17,713 bases of DNA from Acidimicrobiaceae bacterium (GTDB taxonomy: Bacteria; Actinomycetota; Acidimicrobiia; Acidimicrobiales; Salinilacustritrichaceae), in assembly GCA_003476595.1 (NCBI GenBank), contig DMTU01000129.1:10337-28049 (forward strand), in the 5' to 3' direction. Every line of letters starts with the position of its first letter. The stretch's first letter is position 1. The position numbers were made by a program, and so were the translations under genes. Under the pieces are notes generated by a model, which searched no databases, was not told the DNA's origin, and saw only the letters and a list, made by a program, of their open reading frames with translations. Positions 1-10,164 of this stretch are shown here, in pieces.

Positions 1-2
1 TG

Positions 3-467
3 CACTGGATCGGCTCAACGCGTCCGGACATGATCGAGCGCCTGGGCGTCGCAGCCCAGGGCGAGGTCCCCGCCTACTGCGGGAGTACCGGCACCGGCCT
101 GCGCGCGCGGCAAGGACGCCACAAGCTCAACCTCGCCGACCTGCCCGGCGTGGACCTGAACGAGATCTGGGTGTCGACGCTGCCGTGCGCGTCACGCGCC
201 TCGGCCCTGTTCGGAGAAGCCGTGGTCTTGGACCGGCTGCGTCCTCCGCTGAACTCGCTCGGCGGGTGGGGCAGCATGACGCCCGGGAGGCGACGCGCCG
301 GGCAGGTCGCCTCACCCGTCGACGCGTTCTGGGCGCCCGGCCGGAGCTGGGCCAGACCTCCGAGCCTCACAGACCAGATCCGTGCTCGCTGCCAGGTCAT
401 CGCTGCCCTCGCTCGCATCGACCCGGCCGGACCGCGATGGCCCAAGCTCGTCAAGGAACCGGCGTAG
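3..467 (+). CDS. GIY-YIG nuclease, Eco29kI-like, 5' end cut by window
   Basis: The frame is open from the left edge, so the true start probably lies outside; an internal ATG at 30 is the first methionine visible. The segment PAYCGSTGTGLRARQGRHK fits the second strand and helix of a GIY-YIG nuclease (a YCG in place of YIG, then Arg and His on the following helix). Further on, FGEAVVLDRLRPPLN matches the helix with the metal-binding Glu, and the tail GGWGSMTPGRRRAG...SPVDAFWAPGRSWA resembles the GFG..DPG..R...SPWD.LHPGR.WA tail I know from the Eco29kI family of type II restriction enzymes. Inferred role: DNA cleavage in a type II restriction system, whose methyltransferase would be expected just upstream of this window. 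It could instead be an orphan or domesticated nuclease. The GIY-YIG fold is fairly likely; the Eco29kI assignment is less sure. Confidence 0.6.
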   Translation, partial: HWIGSTRPDMIERLGVAAQGEVPAYCGSTGTGLRARQGRHKLNLADLPGVDLNEIWVSTLPCASRASALFGEAVVLDRLRPPLNSLGGWGSMTPGRRRAGQVASPVDAFWAPGRSWARPPSLTDQIRARCQVIAALARIDPAGPRWPKLVKEPA

Positions 468-510
468 CGGAGACCCGCCACTCGACCCCGATGAGGTCCC
501 CACGTTCCGC

Positions 511-753
511 TCACGACAGCCGGCGTGGCGGCGCGGACCGGCCGGCGCCGTCCAGAGCGTGGTGCAGGACCACTCGGTTCCCCTTGCCGTCCTCGTGCAT
601 GGATGGCCCGCACACGCACGTCAGCGTGACGCCGTCACGAAGCCGCAGCGGTGGGCCGGGCTTGATCAGCACTTCGTGGCGGACGGCGTCGCCGACCGGG
701 ACCACATGCGTCAGGTGCTGCGCCGGCTGGTGCACGACGGCCCAGCCCGGCAT
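511..753 (-). CDS. small hypothetical protein with CxCGP and HHALDGA motifs
   Basis: This is an 80-residue protein starting MPGWAVVHQPAQH. The ATG at 753 is chosen because GAGGAC lies about 8 nt upstream; an in-frame GTG at 777 would add eight residues. The sequence runs HVVPVGDAVRHEVLI, then TCVCGPSMHEDGKGNRVVLHHALDGAG. I recall similar short proteins from actinobacterial phages and mobile elements, with a 'VVP..D...H', a CxCxP pair and a terminal 'VHxSLDGR', but no function is known to me. The two cysteines and several histidines could bind a metal. The sequence has varied, protein-like composition, unlike the Arg/Ala/Pro-rich frames on the opposite strand. It stands alone, pointing toward the GIY-YIG gene and separated from it by 43 bp. 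Confidence 0.55.
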   Translation of the reverse strand: MPGWAVVHQPAQHLTHVVPVGDAVRHEVLIKPGPPLRLRDGVTLTCVCGPSMHEDGKGNRVVLHHALDGAGRSAPPRRLS

Positions 754-1070
754 CGGTTCGTCCTCGGAGTCGTTCACGGCTCGAGCGTGTGCTGAGCCCG
801 ATCCCGTGCACTCGCAGGAGACACGACCCTGGTGGTCGGCCGGTCGTCGCGTCCGGCAGATCGTTGAGGGGCCGGGCAGTCAGTCCGGGGGGAGTCTGAA
901 GTAGACGACACCCCGCCGGAGCCGCTGCGCTCGCGGACGACGCTGCAGCGTTCGGCGAAGGCGATGGTCTGGGTGACCGCTGAGCCGAGTGAGCAGGGAG
1001 CTGTGGGCGCGCGGGAAGGACGCCGGTGCGTTGAGTGCCGGGGCGGGGAAGTCCCGGACGGTCAGCGGGC
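754..1070. other. gap without a convincing gene, before the recombinase block
   Basis: No convincing intact gene is seen. On the minus strand, one frame reads TQTIAFAERCSVVRERSGSGG (down to about 910) and a second frame then continues as VVYFRLPPD followed by a stop near 880. Joined by one frameshift they would make a plausible protein C-terminus, so this may be a decayed small gene. The gap should also hold the promoter of the plus-strand recombinase pair, but I could not identify -35/-10 hexamers with confidence. Confidence 0.3.
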
Positions 1071-2230
1071 ATGTCGACCCCGACGCCTACCACCGACCGC
1101 TCGACCGCACTCGCAGCCCAGCGGGCCGCCGAGCTTGCCGACCGTGACGCCGGCGACCTCCTGCTGCCCGTGGAGCGGGAGGCGCCAGCCGACAGCCACC
1201 TATGGGTGCTGTGGGCGACGACTCCCCATCCCCACGGTGGCGGCATCGTTGAGCACGCCGATGCCCTCGAGAGGCTCCCGGCCGAGCGTCTGCTCCTCGC
1301 GGCCGTGGCGTACCTCGAGTGGCTCGCCGCACCAGTCGAGGTCAGCGAGCTCGACGACACGGACGATGGTCTCGAGGAGCACCCGGTGGTCGGCGAGGGC
1401 CCCGGCAAGCGCCGTCTCAGGAAGGCGCTCCGGCACAACTCGATCTTGAGCCGTGCACGTGCTGTGGAGCGGTGGGCGAGGGCGACCGGCGCAGCTCTCG
1501 GCTACGAGGCCGGCGACCTCGTGAAGATGGCCGACCTGTCGGGGGCCACGGAGAAGCAGCGTCGCGTACCGGTCACCGAGGTCATGCTGCTCAAGATGCT
1601 GGACCTCCTCGACGCCGACGCCGTGGTGACGGCGACGACGCCGGAGGTGACCCGTGCCTGGCACGCCCGAGCCAAGGCTGCGCTGCTCGTGCGAGTGTGG
1701 GGTGTGTTGCGGACAGGGGAGGCGCTGGAGCTCAGCGACGAGTTCGAGGTCCGGTCCTGGGGTCTCCAGCTGCGGCTCGTGCAGCCGAAGGTCGGGCACG
1801 AGCGGATCGTGCGCCTCCCATACCGGCCGGGCTGCCGGTTCGACCCGATCGCCGCCGTGTACGAGTGGCTCGTCGCCGCCGCCGCCATCGAGGGGTACGA
1901 CCGGGGCGGCCGGCTGTTGCCCCTCGTCCGCAAGCGCCAGATCGGAGGCTCCTACGTCGGGGTCAGCATGGGGTCGGAGTTCACGTACTGGAACCTCCTG
2001 CTCGTCGAGGCCGGGCTGGCGGAGGAGCTCGGGGAGAACGACCTGCTCGGCCCCCACAACCTTCGGTCCGTGCTCCCCACCGCCGCTTCCCAAGCCGGCA
2101 AGACCATCCCGTTCCTCGCTGCCCTCGGCGGGTGGGCTCGAGGCAGCATCACACCGGCGCTCGCCTACGACCGCAGCGTCGGCGACGCCCAGGCGCTGGC
2201 CGCCGACACCCTCGACGAGACGATGGCGTC

Positions 2231-2234
<4 letters not shown>
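1071..2234 (+). CDS. tyrosine recombinase A of a three-recombinase block
   Basis: This 387-residue protein starts at ATG 1071; a GTG at 1035 in the same frame would add 12 residues and has no better ribosome site. The catalytic set of the tyrosine recombinase/phage integrase family is visible in the C-terminal half: Arg214 in VLRTGEALEL, Lys240 in QPKVGHERIV, His329-Asn-Leu-Arg332, Trp355 in GGWARGS replacing the second His, and Tyr366 in ALAYDR as the nucleophile. The N-terminal 130 residues are a presumed DNA-binding arm. It should cut and rejoin DNA through a 3'-phosphotyrosine bond. Its last codons overlap the next recombinase by ATGA, which implies translational coupling. The substrate site is not known. 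The R-T-G-E and H-x-L-R boxes are close to consensus, so the enzyme is probably active. Confidence 0.85.
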
Positions 2235-5262
<3,028 letters not shown>

Positions 5263-5266
<4 letters not shown>

Positions 5267-7158
5267 CCGGCGGTGCTGCGGACCATGTGCTGATCGATGG
5301 TGAGGCCGGTGCGAGCCTCGGCCTCGACGAGCGCAGCGTCGTCGGGGATGTCGCTCCACTGCGCCTGGACGGCGTCGACGTACTTGGCGAGGGAGTTCAG
5401 GTCCTTGTGCCGGGTGATGCGGCGGATCTCCAACGGCGTCTGCCCGCTGATGGCGCAGCTGGTGATGTAGCCGCGGCGGAGGCTGTGGCCGGTGACCCGA
5501 CGCAGAGCCGCCGGGTCGGTCACCGCACCGGACCGCTCGGCGATCAAGCGCACCCGGTCGCTCCAGCCCTGCGGCGACAGCCGGTCGTAGGAGACCACGT
5601 CGCCGTTGCGCTTGGGCCGGCGCATCAGGATGTTGCGTCCGTCCGGCGACAGCGCCGGCAGGAGCGGGGTCGACGGGTCGAGCTTGTCGGCGTCGTCGAC
5701 GCCGTGGAGCCGGGCGAGAACATCCAGCCAAGACCGGATGTCGTCGAGGGGGTTGAGCCCGTCGCGGCGCTGTCCGGTCGTAGCGATCGGGAGGGTGACG
5801 CCCTCCATGTCCTGGTCGGTCTTGGACTTGCGGATGGTGACGAGGAGTCGGTTGTCTCCAACACGGTCGAGGTCGCCGACGACCAGGTCGACGAGTTCGT
5901 GGCGGCGCAGGGCGAGACGCCAGCCGATCCACAACCCGACGATGTCTCGCAGGCGGATCGCCTGGTCGCCCATCGACCGCTTCTGCAGGCACTGGCGCAG
6001 CGCCTCGAGCGAGGTCGGGTCGGGGGCGACGGCGTCCTTTGCCGGACGCCACGTGCACTTACCGGTCTTGGCGAGGGCGAGGAGGCACTGGCGCAGGATG
6101 GAACGACGGTTCGTCTGGCCGATGGCGTCGAGGAGGTAGGGGTCGTCGGCGTTGTCCTCGCGGAGGGGCAGCCACTGGTCGATGGCCGTCGTGAGCGCTG
6201 CGCCGGGTTCGAGGGTGAGCAGCCGGTCGGCGCCCTTGCGTCCGGCGCCGGTGGAGCGACCCGGGATCACCAGCGAGCGGGCGGCGACACGCCCGGTCTC
6301 GACCCACAGTTGGAGGTTGGCCTCATGCGTCGTGGCGACGAGCCCGTCGGTGGGTTCGAGCAGGTTTTCGAGGGTGATGCGGGCTGCCTCGGCCGGCGTC
6401 ACGCCGGCCGCGGCGAGCTCGAGGAGGAGCTGGTCTCGCACGATGAGCGGGTCCTCGGCTCCGTGGAGCCACCGGATCATGTGTGTGAGGTCTCGGGCCA
6501 GCAGCGCCGTCGCCTGGCGGTCGGCGCCGTAGAGCCGGCGGGCCTCCTTCTTGAGGCCCTCGATCGACTTGATCACCTCGGGGTCGAGGACCAGGTGGTG
6601 GCCGAGGCGGTCCATGCACCGGGCGTGGACGGCTGAGAGCACGGAGCTGAGCGTGGACGGGGAGGAGGCACCGAAGTCCTCCTGCCACTCCTCCAACGCC
6701 TTCGCGTCCTCGGGCCCGTAGATCATCTCGTACAGCCAGATGAGCAGGATCTGCTGGCCCCGCATGTCGGTGGCGTTGAGCGCCATCGCCGGCGTCGCCG
6801 GCGGCAGGGCACGACCTCGGATGCGAGACGCCGGATCGGTGCACCAAGTCTCGAAGCGCTTCCACCAGCCGTCGTAGCTGCGCCGGGTGTTCTCGGCGTG
6901 CCGCCGCTCCTTGGTCTCCGAGAACGTCTTGGCGTTCTCCTCGAGCTGGGCGAGAGCTGCGTCGTCGGAGTGCACGACCTCGAGCCAGGCGTCGATGTCG
7001 CCGTCGTGTTGGATGACCTCGCCGGCGATGCCGACTGGGACGAGTTCCTTGCTGCTGCTGGTCACGACTCGGGGCTCCTTGGGTTCCGGCAGTGGGGGCG
7101 GGCGACAGGCGGTCGAGGTCCCCTGAGTGGGACCCGTCAGCCAGTCGCTGGCGCCCAT
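5263..7158 (-). CDS. tyrosine recombinase C, long form, convergent to A and B
   Basis: This 631-residue protein starts at ATG 7158. The catalytic residues lie in the last third: Arg418 in LALRRHELVDL, Lys446 in KSKTDQ, His558-Ser-Leu-Arg561, His584 in RHKD and Tyr593. A SAM-like core-binding region probably covers residues 85-220 (AENTRRSYDGWWKRFETWC...). Residues 225-345 (VRDQLLLELAAAGVTPAEAARITLENLL) look like a worn-out copy of the start of a catalytic domain, which would explain the excess length. Length and dual-domain look recall TnpB of Tn554 (about 630 residues), although that transposon has its genes in one direction. Its stop TAG shares the palindrome CTAG (5263-5266) with the stop of recombinase B, so the two genes end on each other. 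The start sits next to an inverted repeat that may be promoter, operator or recombination site. Confidence 0.85.
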
Positions 7159-7161
7159 GGT

Positions 7162-7217
7162 GATCGTAACGAATCATCCTGCATACGAGTGTTTACCGTG
7201 TGTAGTTCATTACGATC
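7162..7217. promoter_or_regulatory. 13-bp inverted repeats upstream of recombinase C
   Basis: GATCGTAACGAAT at 7162-7174 faces GTTCATTACGATC at 7205-7217. The reverse complement of the right arm differs from the left arm at two positions. The 30-bp spacer is clearly AT-richer than the surroundings. The left arm begins only 4 bp from the recombinase C start codon. Each arm carries TACGAT, a good -10 hexamer, on the strand pointing out of the repeat. It may be an operator for autoregulation, a promoter, or recombinase binding arms; the sequence alone does not decide. Confidence 0.5.
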
Positions 7218-7566
7218 AGTCCGCTCCGATGTCGAGCGTGCACGGATCTCGGATGGGTCGAGCGCATGGTTCCGGCTAGTGCTTCCTCGTCGTCGGGCGC
7301 ATCAGGATGTCTCCGTTCGGCGTCAACAGAGCGCTTGGCGGGCCCGCCGGCTGCCACTCCGGCGGTCAAGTGGCCAGAGCGCGCAGCTCCCGATGGCCGC
7401 CACCGCCCGAGCTCTCGTCCGCCCAGACGGGCGCCCACTACCGCACGGAGTAAGGAGCGCCCACGAAACCGGTCTGCGTGCAGTTCGATCGACGAGGGGT
7501 TGTTGACGGCTGTGCCGGTACACCCCCGCATCGGAGGACGTTCACCTGACGCCGTTGCCAGGGCGA
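7218..7566. other. gap of about 350 bp without a recognised gene
   Basis: This lies between recombinase C and the stop of res. No frame on either strand gives a protein-like sequence; the open frames present are Arg/Pro/Ser-rich. A GCGCCCAC direct repeat occurs around 7431-7463. No clear intrinsic terminator for res was found. It is probably the seam between the recombinase block and the restriction operon. Confidence 0.4.
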
Positions 7567-10164
7567 TCAGTAGTCCGTGGCGGCGTTGCTCTGGTAGAGC
7601 CCGGCGGCATCGGTCGCGCTGGCGACGGCGGCTCGCACGGAGGGCTCGGTGAGGTCGAGTACTCGGAGGGTGTCGCCGATCTTGGTGATGGCGTCGATGC
7701 GCTGGAAGTGGTGACCGTGTTGTTCGGCGTAGCCGGCGAGCCCTCGGAGCTTGGGGAGTGCGTCGCCGAGATGGTGACCGTGTGGATCGACGATGGACGC
7801 CCCGATGGAGCCGTCGTCGTTCTCGGTGAAGAACACGAAGTCGGGTCGGAGCGTGCGTACCCGGCCGCCGTGCTCGTAGGCGATGGCGAGCGAGTCCTGG
7901 CTGGACCGTGAGGGGTTGCGGTACCAACCGGCGAAGCCCGGCCGACTGTGCTCGCGGTCGAGGACCTCGGCTTCCCACTCGTTGCGATCGAGGGGGAAGG
8001 TGCCGTCGTCATCGGCCAGCAGGTGCATCTGGTACTTCGGGAGCGGGGTCTCGGTGTCGCCGTGGCGCTCGGTGGTGGGGACCAGCCAAGAGGTGGGCTT
8101 GGCCAGGTCGAGATCCTGGGGCTCGGTACTCATCTCCCGCAGCTGTCGGTAGACCTCTTGGCGTTCGTCGGTGAGGGCCTTGATGGCGACCCGGTGTTCG
8201 GTCAGCCACTGCTTGGCGAGCTTGTCGGCCTCGGCGTCGAGGTAGTCCTTCACCTCGGGGACCAGACCGAGCGCCGCGACCGTGGCGTGGGCGTCCATCA
8301 GCGCGTCGTCGGTGCTGTCCGCGTCGTCGTCAGCGTCGGCGAGCCGTTCGGCGTAGGTGCGGGCCACGTCGGGACTGAGCGCCCGGCAGGCCCTCCGGTA
8401 GGCGTCTTCGATGACGACGTGATCGGCAGCAGCGACGAACTCGTCGAAGGTCGCGGTCTTCGTGTGGAGGTCGGCGGTCAGGGTCTTGCCCTCGACGGTC
8501 AGCACCGAGATCCGGGCCGCGACGATCTCGCTCGCGTAACGGCCCTGCGCTCCGTCGAGCACCTTGTGCAGCTCTGCGTGGGCCTTCTTGCCGGCGTCGG
8601 GCAGCAGTCCATCGACGGCGAGCTCATGGGCCAAGGCGGTCAGGCGCTTCACCGGTTTGGCGGTGCGCTGGGGGAGCGACTGGGACGGCAGCGACAACAG
8701 TCTGTCCCACACCGGGTCCGTGATCGCCGGGTTGGGGACGACCTCGATCGGGTTGACGAGCACCCGGCGGACTGGAGGCCCGTCGTCGTTGCGTTCGCCG
8801 CTGGTGCCGTGCATGAGTGCGTCGGCGACGGAGGTGACGGTCTTGGTGTCGAAGAACGGGAGCAGGCAGTCGACGGCGTTGAGCTTCTCGTTGCCGGGGA
8901 TGCGCCGGGCGAGGGGGGTGCGGACCATGCGCCCAAGCAGCTGGGTGATGTGGGTGCGGTCCTTGGCCGGTCGGAACGAGACCATGACCTCGGCACGAGG
9001 GCAGTCCCATCCGGTGCTGATGGCGTCCTTGGCGATGAGGACGCGCACCCAGGTCGACTCCTGCACGCGTTCAGGTGAGATGTAGGGGACGTTGAACGCC
9101 CCGAACGTCTGCGTGGTGTGGTCGCCGAGCACGTGGGCGACCGCGTCGGTGGGCAGGTCCGGCCAGGTGTCGAAGATGGTGGCCAGAGCTTGGCCGAGGT
9201 CGTCGGGATCCGGCTTGTTGGGGACCTGGAGGACCATGAGGGGCGTGACCGTCTCCGTGCCCTGGGCTGCGGCGTAGTCGGTCCACTCCTCCGTCGCTGC
9301 ACGGAGCTTGTCGGTGCCTCGGCGGACAAGCACGGTGTCAAACTGGCCGGCTTCGTCGGGGATGTCGAGGATGACGGTGTCCTTCAACAGCCCCGACTCC
9401 TGCACGGCCAGGGTGTCGACCTCGACGTCGGGCAGGGTGCTGCGGCCTTCTGCGTCGGCCATGGCCGCCTTGAACCGGTCGACGGTGGCCGAGATACCCC
9501 ACACGATGGGGACGGGTGGCACGGTGCCGTCGCCGTTGATGAGGCGCTTGACGATGGTTGAGCGGGCGTCGCGGGCGGCCTTGCCGCCCGAGCCCATGCC
9601 CCGGTGGGCTTCGTCGAGCACGAGGTAGAGCGTGAGGTCGGGGTGCTCGATGGTGTTGCGGATCGTGTCCCAGATGGTGAACGTGCGCCCGTCGGGACGC
9701 ATCTCGGGCAGGGTGTCCTGGCCCTGCTCGGCGGCCTCCTCGTAGGCGTCGTGGCCGCGGGTGAGGAGGCTGTTCTTGCCGAGTTTCTGGGTGTTGAGGA
9801 AGTACACCTTCCCGGGGTTGAACGTCTCGGCGTTGAACGTGTTCTGCACCACGACCAGGTCCGAGAAGTTGATCCGATCGGAAGCCTCGAGCAGCCGGAA
9901 CCTGGTCTGTTCGTTCAGGCTCGGGTCGTCGGAGAACCACAGCACGACCGCTCCGGGGTCGGGCTCGACGTCGTAGCTGTCGTCGCCGTGGAACAGCGCC
10001 TCGAACACCGCGGCAGCCATGACGGTCTTGCCTGCCCCCGTGGTCGCGGACAGCGAGAAGGCGTGGGTGTCCTGGTCGTTGCGCCAGCGCTTCGCCGCCT
10101 TGCGGAGGTTGGTGAGGACGTCGAGGACGGCTTCGTCCTGGTAGTCCTTGAGCGTGAACTTCAC
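7567..10164 (-). CDS. res: type III restriction enzyme, Res subunit
   Basis: This 865-residue SF2 helicase-nuclease works with Mod to cleave DNA after ATP-driven translocation or diffusion between unmodified sites. The motor is complete: Walker A TTGAGKT (41-47), Walker B with DEAH (184-187), SAT (225-227), motif V STGWDCP (383-389) and motif VI QLLGRMVRT (408-416). The C-terminus has RPDFVFF (773-779), then IVDPHGHH (791-798). In type III Res nucleases the second part of the PD-(D/E)xK site normally reads (D/E)xK; here it is D-P-H, so the expected lysine is absent. I recall DPHG variants in other actinobacterial Res proteins, so this may be a subfamily and not a broken gene. The start ATG 10164 overlaps the mod stop by 4 bp, so translation is coupled. 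Length is near the usual 850-1000. Confidence 0.9.
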   Translation of the reverse strand: MKFTLKDYQDEAVLDVLTNLRKAAKRWRNDQDTHAFSLSATTGAGKTVMAAAVFEALFHGDDSYDVEPDPGAVVLWFSDDPSLNEQTRFRLLEASDRINFSDLVVVQNTFNAETFNPGKVYFLNTQKLGKNSLLTRGHDAYEEAAEQGQDTLPEMRPDGRTFTIWDTIRNTIEHPDLTLYLVLDEAHRGMGSGGKAARDARSTIVKRLINGDGTVPPVPIVWGISATVDRFKAAMADAEGRSTLPDVEVDTLAVQESGLLKDTVILDIPDEAGQFDTVLVRRGTDKLRAATEEWTDYAAAQGTETVTPLMVLQVPNKPDPDDLGQALATIFDTWPDLPTDAVAHVLGDHTTQTFGAFNVPYISPERVQESTWVRVLIAKDAISTGWDCPRAEVMVSFRPAKDRTHITQLLGRMVRTPLARRIPGNEKLNAVDCLLPFFDTKTVTSVADALMHGTSGERNDDGPPVRRVLVNPIEVVPNPAITDPVWDRLLSLPSQSLPQRTAKPVKRLTALAHELAVDGLLPDAGKKAHAELHKVLDGAQGRYASEIVAARISVLTVEGKTLTADLHTKTATFDEFVAAADHVVIEDAYRRACRALSPDVARTYAERLADADDDADSTDDALMDAHATVAALGLVPEVKDYLDAEADKLAKQWLTEHRVAIKALTDERQEVYRQLREMSTEPQDLDLAKPTSWLVPTTERHGDTETPLPKYQMHLLADDDGTFPLDRNEWEAEVLDREHSRPGFAGWYRNPSRSSQDSLAIAYEHGGRVRTLRPDFVFFTENDDGSIGASIVDPHGHHLGDALPKLRGLAGYAEQHGHHFQRIDAITKIGDTLRVLDLTEPSVRAAVASATDAAGLYQSNAATDY

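Noticed and set aside
1319..2230. Upstream extension of recombinase B in the same frame
   Set aside because: It lies wholly inside recombinase A and is Arg/Gly-rich; the ATGA overlap at 2231 is a normal coupled start.
7218..7566. Open frames in the gap between recombinase C and res
   Set aside because: All are Ser/Pro/Arg-rich, lack start signals and share no motif with known families.
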